Part shown: piece after piece, positions 53,506 to 62,553 of the stretch | Numbering within the stretch: position 1 is the first letter of the stretch | How the letters are laid out: the number at the start of each line of letters is the position of its first letter | NCBI RefSeq assembly: GCF_024055595.1 | Contig: NZ_JAMXOF010000001.1 | Coordinates: 620,001-684,000, forward strand | Direction: 5' to 3' | Source: Mucilaginibacter aurantiaciroseus | GTDB taxonomy: Bacteria > Bacteroidota > Bacteroidia > Sphingobacteriales > Sphingobacteriaceae | DNA length: 64,000 bases | Made by a program: the position numbers and the translations under genes | The notes under the pieces: model-generated | Told to the model about the DNA's origin: nothing | Seen by the model: the letters and a program-made list of their open reading frames with translations, nothing else | Database searches by the model: none

Positions 53506-55521
53506 ATGAACAAACTTGCCAACTCCACCTCGCCATATTTACTGCAGCATGCCAATAACCCGGTTAACTGGTACCCATGGGGGGCAGAAGCGCTGCAAAA
53601 AGCTAAGGACGAGAACAAACTGATATTGGTAAGCATTGGTTACTCGGCATGCCACTGGTGCCACGTAATGGAGCATGAGAGCTTTGAGGACGAGGCCGTT
53701 GCAGGGGTGATGAACGAATACTTTGTGTGTATTAAGGTGGATAGGGAAGAACGACCCGACGTAGATCAGATCTACATGAGTGCTATTCAATTGATGAGTG
53801 GTCGTGGCGGCTGGCCACTGAACTGTATTTGCCTGCCCGACCAAAGGCCCATCTACGGTGGTACCTACTTCCGTAAAAACGACTGGACGAGCCTGCTGTT
53901 TAACCTGGCCGATTTCTACAAAACCAAACCCGAAGAAGCCGAAGACTACGCCGTGCGCCTAACCGATGGCATCAAACAATACGAGAGCGTTGCATTTGTA
54001 ACCGAGCAGCCCCAATATAGCAAAGCCGACCTGGAAACCATATTGGCCACATGGCGCAGGTACATAGACCCGGTTGAGGGTGGTTTTGGCGGCGCGCCCA
54101 AATTCCCGATGCCTAATAATTCGCTGTTTTTGATGCGTTACGCGCATTTGATGAAAGACAATGAACTTGCCGAAAATGTTAAGCTCACCCTCAAAAAAAT
54201 GGCATTCGGTGGCATTTATGATCATATTGGCGGCGGCTTTGCCCGTTACGCGGTGGATGGGGTATGGCATGTGCCGCACTTCGAAAAAATGCTATACGAT
54301 AACGGGCAGTTGCTGAGCCTCTACGCCGAGGCCTACATCTGGCAGCCCGACCCGCTTTATAAAACCATCGCAGATGAGATAATCACTTTTATAAGTCGAG
54401 AACTAACATCGCCCCAAAATGGTTTTTACTCCGCGCTTGATGCTGATAGCGAGGGTAAGGAAGGTAAGTTTTACATCTTTACAAAAACAGAGATAGAAGA
54501 GATATTGGGCAACGATGCCGACGTGTTCAACATCTATTACCACGTTACCGAAGATGGCAACTGGGAAGAAGAGCGATCCAACGTTTTTTACCGCCGCGAA
54601 GAGGATGCCGAACTGGCAAAATTACTCGGCTTAAAAGTTGATGACCTGGTAAGCAGGATAACCGCATCCCGCCAAAAAGTGTTGGATGCCCGCGGCAAGC
54701 GCATCCGCCCGGGACTAGACAATAAAATACTTGCATCATGGAACGGCCTCATGCTAAAAGGCCTTTGCGAGGCTTACCGCGCTTTCCACAAACCCGAATA
54801 TCTGGAATTGGCTTTGAAAAACGCCGATTTTATAACAGAGAATTTAATATCCGGCGCCAAAGTAAGGCGAGTTTACAAAAGCTCCCTCTCCGAAGGAGAG
54901 GGCTGGGGAGAGGCTTCTTTCCTTGATGATTATGCCAACGTCATAGATGCCTTCATCGCCCTGTACGAAGTCACATTCGACGAAACATGGTTGATCCGGG
55001 CGCAAAAGCTTGCAGATTATACCCTGGCCCATTATTACAATCCGGAGGGTGGCATCTTCTTTTACACAGCCGACAATGATGAGGTGCTTATCGCCCGTAA
55101 ATCCGAAATTATGGATGGGGTGATCCCGGCATCAAACTCGGTAATGGCGCGCAACCTTAAAAAGCTGGGACTGTTTTTTGATAACGAGGGCTACCTGGAG
55201 GTATCGGCACAGCTGCTGCGCAACATTGTACCACATTTGGCTAAATATGGTACGGCCTATTCCAACTGGCAGGTATTACTGCTCGATGAGGTTTTTGGCA
55301 CCTACGAGGTGGCCATTACCGGGAACGACGCTGAAGCCAAGCGCGTTGAAATGGAACAAAATTACATTCCCAATAAAATAATCTTGGGCGGTAAAGATGG
55401 AAGTTTACCTTTGCTGGCAGAAAAGTTTAACAGCCAAACGCGGATATTTGTATGCAGGGATAAAACCTGCGGCTTGCCGGCATACAATATCAGCGACGCG
55501 TTAAAACAAATAAATAACTAA
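53506..55521 (+). CDS. YyaL-type thioredoxin-domain protein (DUF255 / SPATA20-like)
   Basis: The start at 53506 ([26 protein letters not shown]) gives 671 residues. An N-terminal thioredoxin-like DUF255 domain has [15 protein letters not shown] with a CxxC-like CHWC and [12 protein letters not shown]. An (alpha/alpha)6 barrel resembling N-acylglucosamine epimerases follows. At residues 459-471 an in-frame palindromic repeat adds [12 protein letters not shown] between VYK and SFLDDY, where relatives have a short loop. The cytoplasmic protein's exact role is unknown. Confidence 0.9.
   Translation: MNKLANSTSPYLLQHANNPVNWYPWGAEALQKAKDENKLILVSIGYSACHWCHVMEHESFEDEAVAGVMNEYFVCIKVDREERPDVDQIYMSAIQLMSGRGGWPLNCICLPDQRPIYGGTYFRKNDWTSLLFNLADFYKTKPEEAEDYAVRLTDGIKQYESVAFVTEQPQYSKADLETILATWRRYIDPVEGGFGGAPKFPMPNNSLFLMRYAHLMKDNELAENVKLTLKKMAFGGIYDHIGGGFARYAVDGVWHVPHFEKMLYDNGQLLSLYAEAYIWQPDPLYKTIADEIITFISRELTSPQNGFYSALDADSEGKEGKFYIFTKTEIEEILGNDADVFNIYYHVTEDGNWEEERSNVFYRREEDAELAKLLGLKVDDLVSRITASRQKVLDARGKRIRPGLDNKILASWNGLMLKGLCEAYRAFHKPEYLELALKNADFITENLISGAKVRRVYKSSLSEGEGWGEASFLDDYANVIDAFIALYEVTFDETWLIRAQKLADYTLAHYYNPEGGIFFYTADNDEVLIARKSEIMDGVIPASNSVMARNLKKLGLFFDNEGYLEVSAQLLRNIVPHLAKYGTAYSNWQVLLLDEVFGTYEVAITGNDAEAKRVEMEQNYIPNKIILGGKDGSLPLLAEKFNSQTRIFVCRDKTCGLPAYNISDALKQINN
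54881..54915. repeat. Interspersed palindromic repeat inside a coding sequence
   Basis: GCTCCCTCTCCGAAGGAGAG followed by GGCTGGGGAGAGGC. CCCTCTCC and GGAGAGGG are perfect inverse arms around a GAA loop. It matches the CCCTCC...GGAGGG-TTTG-GTGGGG units seen between his genes. Its length keeps the reading frame, and it is translated as [12 protein letters not shown] in the YyaL-type gene. Confidence 0.75.
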
Positions 55522-55601
55522 TTGCTTATACAAATAAACAGGTATTGTAATAACCCGGCTAACGCCGGGATGGAGTTCCAAGCCTGCAAAAACTATTACC
55601 A

Positions 55602-56102
55602 ATGAAAATTCAACCAGAACACGTAGTATCATTAACATACGACCTGTATGTTAAAAAAGAAGACGGAACAGAAGGCTTACAAGAAAGCGCGACACAAGAG
55701 CAGCCACTTACTTTTTTGTTTGGCGCAGGCCAGATGATCCCAAAATTTGAAGAGGAATTAAGCACCCTGTCTACAGGTGATACTTACGATTTTCATATTA
55801 AATCTGCAGAGGCTTACGGCGAATTTGACGAAGAAGCTGTAGCTAACCTGCCAAAAGAAATGTTCCAGGGACAAGATTTGCCGCAAATTGGCGAGGTTTT
55901 GCCTTTGCAGGATAATAATGGCAACCGTTTTCAGGGCCAGGTGGTATCTATAAACGAGGATACCATAATTGCTGACCTTAACCACCCGATGGCAGGTCAG
56001 GACCTTCACTTTATAGGTGCGATCCTGAACGTTCGCCCTGCAACGCCCGAAGAGTTATCTCACGGACACGCGCACGGCCCGGATGGTCACCAGGATCATT
56101 AA
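55602..56102 (+). CDS. slyD: FKBP-type peptidyl-prolyl isomerase, SlyD-like
   Basis: A 166-residue protein. The FKBP strands (VVSLTYDLYVKKEDGTEG, FLFGAGQMIPKFEEEL) surround an insert-in-flap domain (EAYGEFDEEAVANLP to HPMAGQDLHFIGAILNV). HPMAGQ-L-F is the SlyD signature. The C-terminus is His-rich (HGHAHGPDGHQDH), suited to metal binding. It acts as a chaperone and isomerase in the cytoplasm, possibly with nickel handling. Confidence 0.92.
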   Translation: MKIQPEHVVSLTYDLYVKKEDGTEGLQESATQEQPLTFLFGAGQMIPKFEEELSTLSTGDTYDFHIKSAEAYGEFDEEAVANLPKEMFQGQDLPQIGEVLPLQDNNGNRFQGQVVSINEDTIIADLNHPMAGQDLHFIGAILNVRPATPEELSHGHAHGPDGHQDH

Positions 56103-56116
56103 TCAGAGCCCTCCTT

Positions 56117-56197
56117 CCTCCGTTAGCTAACGGAGGAGCAGGATTTATTACATAACAAGCACGCCGAATGAAATTCATCATTCGGCGTGCTTGTTAT
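56117..56197. terminator. Tandem hairpins between slyD and convergent gene
   Basis: First comes a 20-bp perfect palindrome CCTCCGTTAGCTAACGGAGG at 56117-56136. Then a 20-bp stem pairs ATAACAAGCACGCCGAATGA (56152-56171) with its inverse at 56178-56197 around a 6-base loop. The second is flanked by AT-rich ends and is likely a bidirectional terminator. No long T-run. Confidence 0.65.
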
Positions 56198-56235
56198 CAA
56201 ACTTAGCTATTCAGCTTCCCCTCCAGACTTGGGGC

Positions 56236-56934
56236 TCATTCAAAATCTAAATGTAACCTGCTGTTTACCACGCAACGGATGATCACCCTGCAGGCAATTG
56301 GTTCGCCGTTTAAGGTAGCGGGTATAAACACAAGGTCGGCCGGGTCGGGCAGTTTAATATTCATGTTGATGGTTTTAAAAGGTTCTACAGTTGCATATTG
56401 CATTAGGTTTACCTTATAATCCGCAAGCCTTCCGCCAGGGCTTATCAGCAGTTCAACAGTTGCTACAACCGCATCACGGTCAATTTCTTTAAATTCCTTT
56501 GGGAGCGTAAACAAGGTGAGATAAGGGAGGTAGCCATAAAAAGTACCGCCCATTTTTATAGGCTTGGTAACTTTATCACCCTCTTTAAGTTCCTTATCAA
56601 CAAAATATCTAAGGCGAGATGTGGTGTCTTCCTTCGCTTCATAAAACAGGCGGTTGTTGGTATAGTCATATGTTTGTATGATCACTCCATCACGGTCTGT
56701 AAACTTCCAAAGGCCCATCCTTTTGTCATTTACATAAAGCCCGCTGGCTACCGGGATCTTGTTTTTGTACAGCGCTTTAAATAAGCCCTGGCGCGTGTTA
56801 ACGTCTTTTGCTAACACCTTGTAAACTTCGGTTACATCGGTAGATATCTTGCGCTTTACTTCAACGGTATCCTGCGCCATGCAGGTATTTACAAAGGTTA
56901 TAGCAGCAAATAGTAGCAGGTAATTTTTTAACAT
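56236..56934 (-). CDS. Secreted protein with TonB-like C-terminal domain
   Basis: The start at 56934 (MLKNYLLLFAAITFVNTCMAQD) gives a signal peptide and 232 residues. A longer start at 56979 would overlap the next gene. Middle residues GLYVNDKRMGLWKFTDRDGVI form a MORN/YwqK-like turn pattern. The C-terminal half (VVATVELLISPGGRLADYKV ... ACRVIIRCVVN) resembles the TonB C-terminal fold used by many Bacteroidota periplasmic proteins. No membrane anchor beyond the signal, so it is not a true energy transducer. Confidence 0.7.
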   Translation of the reverse strand: MLKNYLLLFAAITFVNTCMAQDTVEVKRKISTDVTEVYKVLAKDVNTRQGLFKALYKNKIPVASGLYVNDKRMGLWKFTDRDGVIIQTYDYTNNRLFYEAKEDTTSRLRYFVDKELKEGDKVTKPIKMGGTFYGYLPYLTLFTLPKEFKEIDRDAVVATVELLISPGGRLADYKVNLMQYATVEPFKTINMNIKLPDPADLVFIPATLNGEPIACRVIIRCVVNSRLHLDFE

Positions 56935-56953
56935 TTTAGCAGGTAGGGTATGG

Positions 56954-57379
56954 TTATTTAACGCCATGAATATACTCAATAGCCGGGTTTATGTTTTGCA
57001 GATCGGCAATAAATTCTTTTTTATTGGTGGGCGATATCACCACCGAATCAAACTTGTTATAAAAAACCTCGTACCTGTCGAAAGAAAGGGCAGGGGCGCT
57101 TAAAATAGTTTTGGTGGAGGTAATTTTGCGGATGCTTTCAATTGGGATGCTGAGGTTCACAAAAAAGCCACATTTAACTTTTAGGGTGTTATCTGCGGTA
57201 ATGGTGTAGCGGGTATTCATCAACGGAAAAACGATAACGCTTGTTAAAGCTATTAGCAACACTGCCGATAGATACAGCCCGTTAAAAAAGTAACTTACCT
57301 CCATAATAAGCAACAGGCCAATTACAATGTAAATAATGAATCCTTTTTTAGTAGGATAAACTTTATCAGCGGTTGTCAT
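56954..57379 (-). CDS. PH-domain membrane protein
   Basis: A 141-residue protein with two adjacent hydrophobic helices (about 13-45), followed by a bacterial PH-like beta domain (TRYTITADNTLKVKCGFFVNLSIPIESIRKITSTKT) ending in SPTNKKEFIADLQNINP. This is the layout of bPH/YdbS-like proteins, of unknown function. It lies upstream of the TonB-like gene, within 20 bp. Confidence 0.8.
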   Translation of the reverse strand: MTTADKVYPTKKGFIIYIVIGLLLIMEVSYFFNGLYLSAVLLIALTSVIVFPLMNTRYTITADNTLKVKCGFFVNLSIPIESIRKITSTKTILSAPALSFDRYEVFYNKFDSVVISPTNKKEFIADLQNINPAIEYIHGVK

Positions 57380-57413
57380 TTTATAAAGATAGGTAAAAAC
57401 CTAAAATTATGCA

Positions 57414-58020
57414 CCACTTCCACTTCGGCCACCACCACCACGCTCGCTGCGGCCACTAACACCGCCACGGCCCTGCCTCCCGGCAAACTGCTGTAGGCGC
57501 AAGGTGAACGATAACATAAAGTACCGGCCCAAACGGTTGTTGCGCGTATCGATGATCTGGTTACCGCTAACCAAGCGCGTAATCCCTGTATTTTAGTTCA
57601 ACAGGACAAACACCTGGAAACGCAGGGCCGCCAAATGGCTTTTAATAAACTGTTATTCCACGTAGGTTAATTTGTTTACTTGGATGGTTAATTTAATAGG
57701 GGCAAGCTGGATGGGCTTGGTATCGTTATCCATCACATACCGGCGGGTAAATACCTGGTAACCCGGGCCCGAAACAGTGATCTTGAAATTTTTTGCCTAT
57801 ACCTGCGGGAAATGGAACTTGCCGCTTAGGTCGCTGCCCACAATGATGCTGTTTGCCGCCGGGGGTAGTTTAATCGTTACGCCCCCTACATCGCCAAGGG
57901 TATCGGTAACCGTATTATTAATATCACGCGGTTGCTGCGCGAATGGCCCTTCCGGTAAAAAATATGCCGAAAAGCGTGAGGAGGAAATATTTTACAATGG
58001 ATGCCGTTATTTAGCTTTAC
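57414..58020 (-). pseudogene. Outer-membrane beta-barrel protein remnant with internal deletion
   Basis: Minus-strand fragments in order are a signal-like YFLLTLFGIFFTG, a frame change, then AQQPRDINNTVTDTLGDVGG and LSGKFHFPQV before a TAG. KNFKITVSGPGYQVFTRRYV follows, ending at NKLTYVE before a TAA. After that come QVFVLLN, a TAG, NTGITRLVSGNQIIDTRNNR and LGRYFMLSFTLRLQQFAGRQ, then a Gly/Arg tail and a stop. The N-terminal plug-like and C-terminal barrel ends survive, but most of the barrel is gone. At least three stops or shifts are present. Confidence 0.8.
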
Positions 58021-58242
58021 CACAATGAAGGTATCAGTAAAGTTTGAGCATTATATTATCCATCATATGATTGTTGCAGGGAGTTGTGCAGTGATTGTAT
58101 AATTGTTGCAACGGGGCACGTATTTGACTGATAATTTTATTATTTTATTAATTTTTTAGCTGGTTTTCAAAATCAATGGCTATCTTTATTGCGTATATTC
58201 CCTATGATTAACCTATATTAATTAAACTAACTACCGATACGA

Positions 58243-59328
58243 ATGGCATTTATACATGATGTGCTACAGGAACCATCTTACGGATGGAAGGATGCGAATG
58301 GCGAACTATTTAAGCCTACGCCGAAACAGATCTTCTCGGAACTTTTTACACGACTAAACATATTTAAGGATAAAAAAAACTGGCTTTCTTTCATGAGCTG
58401 GGGCATGGTATTGTTCCTTGCGCCGTTTTTATTTTTGTTCCTTTTTAAGTACTTTTCAATTAAAGGCCTTGTTGTAGCCTTTATTTACAGCATGATGGTG
58501 ATGGGTACCCACGGTACCATTTGGTACCACAGGTATTGCACACACGGCGCTTTCAAATTCCGTAATAACTTTTGGCGTTTTGTAACTCAAAACCTTACCC
58601 TTAAAATTATTCCTGAAGAGATCTACGCTATATCGCACCACGTGCACCACGCGTTGTCTGACACCCCGGGCGACCCATACAACGCGCAGGGCGGTTTCCT
58701 GTACTGCTTTTTGGCAGATGCAAACCACCAGCCGGTTAACCGTAACCTGGATGAAAAAGGCTTTAACCGTTGTATTACTTTAATGAAACACACCGGGGTT
58801 ACCTGTAACACTTATGCCCAATATAAAAAATGGGGTTCAATAGTAAACCCGTTCCACATGGTACTGGGTGTAATTGCCAACTGGGCATTTTGGTTTACCG
58901 TATTTTACCTGCTTGGCGGCATAGGCTTAGCTTGCGCTATATTTGGCGCGGCCGGTTTTTGGGCTGTAGGTGTACGTACCTTTAATTATGAAGGCCACGG
59001 TAAAGGCGAAGATAAACGCCGCGAAGGTGTAGACCATAACCGCAAGGATATGTCGGTTAACCAGCTTTGGCCCGGTATTGTTGCCGGCGAATGGCATAAC
59101 AACCACCACTTGTACCCAAAAAGCGCGCGTTCGGGCTTTAAGCCGCACCAGGTTGATAGCGCTTGGTATTTTATTAAGTTTATGCACACAATAGGTGCAG
59201 TAAGCCACTACCACGATTCAAAAAAACAATTCTATAAAGATTATATTAAGGCCGAACCTGTAAAGTTTGTTGCAGAACCGGAGTTTTGCCCAACAACAGG
59301 CAAGCAGGTATTTGCTACAGAGATTTAA
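58243..59328 (+). CDS. Fatty acid desaturase (acyl-CoA delta-9 type)
   Basis: A 361-residue membrane di-iron enzyme. The three His boxes are HRYCTH, HHVHH (in AISHHVHHALSD) and HNNHH (in GEWHNNHHLYPKSARSG). Four hydrophobic segments lie around 55-95 and 205-245. NxxHxxP-type C-terminal text (GEWHNNHHLYP) is typical of stearoyl-CoA-like delta-9 desaturases. It introduces a cis double bond in membrane fatty acids. A 214-bp AT-rich upstream region precedes it. Confidence 0.93.
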   Translation: MAFIHDVLQEPSYGWKDANGELFKPTPKQIFSELFTRLNIFKDKKNWLSFMSWGMVLFLAPFLFLFLFKYFSIKGLVVAFIYSMMVMGTHGTIWYHRYCTHGAFKFRNNFWRFVTQNLTLKIIPEEIYAISHHVHHALSDTPGDPYNAQGGFLYCFLADANHQPVNRNLDEKGFNRCITLMKHTGVTCNTYAQYKKWGSIVNPFHMVLGVIANWAFWFTVFYLLGGIGLACAIFGAAGFWAVGVRTFNYEGHGKGEDKRREGVDHNRKDMSVNQLWPGIVAGEWHNNHHLYPKSARSGFKPHQVDSAWYFIKFMHTIGAVSHYHDSKKQFYKDYIKAEPVKFVAEPEFCPTTGKQVFATEI

Positions 59329-59349
59329 TAAACATCAAACTAAAAAAAA

Positions 59350-59376
59350 GGGGTACGAAAGTGCCCCTTTTTTTGT
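59350..59376 (+). terminator. Intrinsic terminator after desaturase
   Basis: GGGGTAC and GTGCCCC (one G-T) close on a GAAA tetraloop, flanked by A-runs before and eight T after. It begins 21 bp past the desaturase stop. Confidence 0.85.
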
Positions 59377-59455
59377 TTAAAAGCGATTTAGCGCTGTGAT
59401 TTTTAGAAATGAATATATAACTTCGGCAACCAATTATTCATAACCTAATAATCTG

Positions 59456-60991
59456 ATGTTTAAAAAAACTATTTGCGTTTTTACCGGCTTGCTGGTAACT
59501 GCTTTTTTTGCCGCACATGTATATGCGCAAATCAAACCCGTTGGCATATTTGATGGCAGTACAGATATTGGGGTGATAAAACATCCGGGTACGGTGGCTT
59601 ACGACGCCAAATCGCAGCAGTATACGGTTTCGGGCTCGGGCACAAATATTTGGCTTGACAAGGACGAGTTTTACTTCGTTTGGAAAAAAATAAAAGGCGA
59701 TTTTTTACTAAGAACAAACGCGGCTTTTACAAGCAACGGAAAAGAAGCACACCGTAAGTTTGGTTTAATGGTACGCACAACGTTAGCAGCTAATTCGGCC
59801 CATATAAACACTGTTGTGCATGGTGATGGCCTAACCTCGTTACAATACCGTAAAACAGCCGGGGATAGCACCCGAGAACAAAAGAGTGAGATTATTAGTG
59901 CCGGCGTATTACAATTAGAAAGGGTTGGTAATAGTTTTACCATGTCGGTAGCGCGCAAAGGCGAATTATTTGGCCCGCCGCAAAAAATAGACCTTAACCT
60001 GGGCGAGGATGTATACGTAGGTGTATTTGTATGTTCGCACAATGCTGATGTTACAGAGAAGGCTGTTTTCAATAACGTTCGCATTGTAGTGCCTGCACCG
60101 CCAACCTTGGTGCGCGATAAGGAATACATTGGCAGCAGTATTGAACTGCTGGATATGGAAACCCATAACAGCCGCATTGTATATCAATCTCCAAAATCAT
60201 TACAGGCACCAAACTGGACAACTGATAGTAAATCGCTTATCTACAACAGCGAGGGCACACTGTACAATTTCAACCTGGCTACCAATACTCCCAAAGCCAT
60301 CAACACAGGCAAAGCAAAAAATAACAATAATGATCACGTAATATCTTTCGATGGCAAATGGCTCACCATTAGCAGTGGCGATGGTGGCCCGTCAACAGGC
60401 TACGTGGTGCCTATTAAAGGTGGCGAAGCACGCAAAGTTACTTTTGGTAAAGGCGCGTCTTATATGCATGGTTGGTCGCCGGATGGTAAATACCTGGTAT
60501 TTTGTGGTGAGCGCGGTGGCGAATATGATGTTTACCGCATACCGGTTGCCGGTGGCGCCGAAGAAAGGTTTACCACAGCCAAAGGCCTTGATGACGGGCC
60601 GGAATATACACCGGATGGTAAACACATCTACTTCAATTCGGTACGCAGCGGCCTGATGCAGGTTTGGCGCATGGATGCCGATGGCACTAATCAAACCCAG
60701 ATCACCAACGACGATAATAATAACTGGTTCCCGCATGTATCGCCCGATGGCAAGTCCATCGTATTTATCACCTTCCTGAAAAACGAAGTGGAGCCGGGGG
60801 CGCATCCTTTTTATAAACATGTTTACATACGTGTAATGCCAATAGGCGGTGGCGAACAAAAAGTGGTAGCCTACCTTTATGGCGGGCAGGGTACCATCAA
60901 TACGCCGTCATGGTCGCCAGATAGTAAGCATATTGCGTTTGTAAGTAATACTAGTTTGCTTTTCCCAACGTTTCCTATAAGTAAAAACTAA
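59456..60991 (+). CDS. Secreted TolB-like propeller protein with N-terminal beta-sandwich
   Basis: A 511-residue protein with a signal peptide (MFKKTICVFTGLLVTAFFAAHVYA). A concanavalin-like DUF1349-type sandwich lies at about 30-215, and WD40/TolB-like PD40 repeats at about 225-510 (APNWTTDSKSLIYNSEG, GWSPDGKYLVFCG, EYTPDGKHIYFNS, FPHVSPDGKSIVF, TPSWSPDSKHIAF). The propeller probably binds a periplasmic partner or sugar polymer. It precedes the isomerase/epimerase and GMC genes on the same strand, 22 bp apart. Confidence 0.85.
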   Translation: MFKKTICVFTGLLVTAFFAAHVYAQIKPVGIFDGSTDIGVIKHPGTVAYDAKSQQYTVSGSGTNIWLDKDEFYFVWKKIKGDFLLRTNAAFTSNGKEAHRKFGLMVRTTLAANSAHINTVVHGDGLTSLQYRKTAGDSTREQKSEIISAGVLQLERVGNSFTMSVARKGELFGPPQKIDLNLGEDVYVGVFVCSHNADVTEKAVFNNVRIVVPAPPTLVRDKEYIGSSIELLDMETHNSRIVYQSPKSLQAPNWTTDSKSLIYNSEGTLYNFNLATNTPKAINTGKAKNNNNDHVISFDGKWLTISSGDGGPSTGYVVPIKGGEARKVTFGKGASYMHGWSPDGKYLVFCGERGGEYDVYRIPVAGGAEERFTTAKGLDDGPEYTPDGKHIYFNSVRSGLMQVWRMDADGTNQTQITNDDNNNWFPHVSPDGKSIVFITFLKNEVEPGAHPFYKHVYIRVMPIGGGEQKVVAYLYGGQGTINTPSWSPDSKHIAFVSNTSLLFPTFPISKN

Positions 60992-61013
60992 ATTCAATTA
61001 AATCTCAAATAAA

Positions 61014-61928
61014 ATGAATCCATCACGCAGAAGTTTTTTAAAAACCGGTGCCATTGCAGCCACAGCGGCAGCTATAATGCCTAAAAGTATATTTGCAGCG
61101 CCGGCCCAGATCCAAAGGGTAGGCTTACAGCTTTACTCGGTACGCGATGCCATGATGATAGACCCTGCCGCCACGCTTAAAAAATTGGCCGATATGGGTT
61201 ACCAGCATGTAGAGCATGCCAATTATGTAAACCGCAAGTTTTACGGCTGGACGGCAAAAGAATTTAAAAAACGACTGGACGACCTGGGTTTGCAAATGCC
61301 GAGCGGCCACACCGTGATGACATCTGCGCATTGGGACGCTACCACCAACGATTTTACCGACGTTTGGAAACTTACCGTTGAAGACGCAGCCACCATGGGC
61401 CAAAAATTTGTGATCAGCCCGTGGATGGACGATAAGGTTAGGCACGACACAGACCTGCTTAAAAGCACGATGGATCAGTTTAACAAAAGTGGCGAGCTTT
61501 GCCAAAAGTATAACATGAAGTTTGGTTACCACAACCACGATTTTGAATTTACCACTATGGTAGGCGATATCCGCCTGTTCGACTACATTATGCAAAACAC
61601 CGATCCTGAAAAAGTATCGCAGCAACTGGATATTGGTAACATGTACGGCCGCGAGAACAACGCCATGGGTATTATTGAGAAATACCCGGGAAGGTTTATC
61701 TCCATGCACGTGAAGGACGAGATAAAAAGCGCCGATAAAAATGAAGGTACCGGTTACGAAAGTACCATCCTTGGTAAAGGTGTTTTACCTGTTAAAGAAG
61801 TGCTGAAAACAGCTAAAAAGGTAGGCGGTACGGTGTATCTGATCATCGAACAGGAATCATACCAGGGCCTTGACCCGATGGATTGTGTAAAAATTGACTT
61901 ACAAACCATGAAAAAGTGGGGATATTAG
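61014..61928 (+). CDS. Sugar phosphate isomerase/epimerase-like TIM barrel, Tat-exported
   Basis: A 304-residue protein with a Tat signal (SRRSFLKTGAIAATAAAIMP), followed by an AP endonuclease 2-type barrel. GLQLYSVRDAM, FGYHNHDFEF with metal-binding His and Glu, QLDIGNMY with Asp, SMHVKDEIK with His and LIIEQESYQG with Glu form the usual metal site. Tat-exported members in Bacteroidota occur beside GMC dehydrogenases and are thought to act on 3-keto-glycosides. That role is an inference here. Confidence 0.85.
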   Translation: MNPSRRSFLKTGAIAATAAAIMPKSIFAAPAQIQRVGLQLYSVRDAMMIDPAATLKKLADMGYQHVEHANYVNRKFYGWTAKEFKKRLDDLGLQMPSGHTVMTSAHWDATTNDFTDVWKLTVEDAATMGQKFVISPWMDDKVRHDTDLLKSTMDQFNKSGELCQKYNMKFGYHNHDFEFTTMVGDIRLFDYIMQNTDPEKVSQQLDIGNMYGRENNAMGIIEKYPGRFISMHVKDEIKSADKNEGTGYESTILGKGVLPVKEVLKTAKKVGGTVYLIIEQESYQGLDPMDCVKIDLQTMKKWGY

Positions 61929-61998
61929 GAGTTAAAAACTATCTTACACTCTCGTAACCGTATTTATAACATTTAATCCCTCCCCATTGAATTTAAAT

Positions 61999-62553
61999 AT
62001 GAACCGGCGCATCGCCATCAGGAACATGGCCCTTATTTTAGGCAGCGCGGCAATTTTGCCGTCGTGCCTAACAGATAAGGGTAAACCTGTTGTACAGCTA
62101 AAAAAGCTTAAGGTAGATGCCGATCAGGAAAAAGTGGTTAACAACCTTGCCGAAACCATCCTGCCAAAAACAGATACCCCGGGTGCTGCCGAGTTAGGCA
62201 TCAACCTGTTTGTTTTTAAAATGATAGATGATTGCTACGACAAAGAGCACCAGGCCGATTTTATAAAAGGCCTTTGCGATTTTGCGGATGCCGCCAAAAA
62301 ACAACTCGGTAAATCGTTTAACGAAGCCACCGTTGCAGAACGCACAGCTTTTGTAAATACTGTTGATATTAACGCTAAAAACGAAAAATACAAGGATGTT
62401 ACAAAGCTTACCGCTTTTTACAAAATGGTAAAAGACCAAACCGTGTTTGGTTACACTACGTCTAAATATTTTATGACGAAGCAAATAGTTTATGAATTGG
62501 TTCCGGGCAGGTACAACGCGTACTTCCCTGTTAAAAAGCTTGCAGCAGTATAA
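61999..62553 (+). CDS. Gluconate 2-dehydrogenase subunit 3 family protein
   Basis: The start at 61999 (MNRRIAIRNMALILGSAAILPSCLTD) gives 184 residues with a twin-Arg signal and a Cys at a lipobox-like site. The helical mature part has VVNNLAETILPKTDTPGAAELG, KGLCDFADAAKK and QIVYELVPGRYNAYFPVKKL, typical of the Tat-hitchhiker subunit of GMC dehydrogenases. Its stop overlaps the start of the GMC gene (TAATG), so they form one complex. Confidence 0.9.
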   Translation: MNRRIAIRNMALILGSAAILPSCLTDKGKPVVQLKKLKVDADQEKVVNNLAETILPKTDTPGAAELGINLFVFKMIDDCYDKEHQADFIKGLCDFADAAKKQLGKSFNEATVAERTAFVNTVDINAKNEKYKDVTKLTAFYKMVKDQTVFGYTTSKYFMTKQIVYELVPGRYNAYFPVKKLAAV

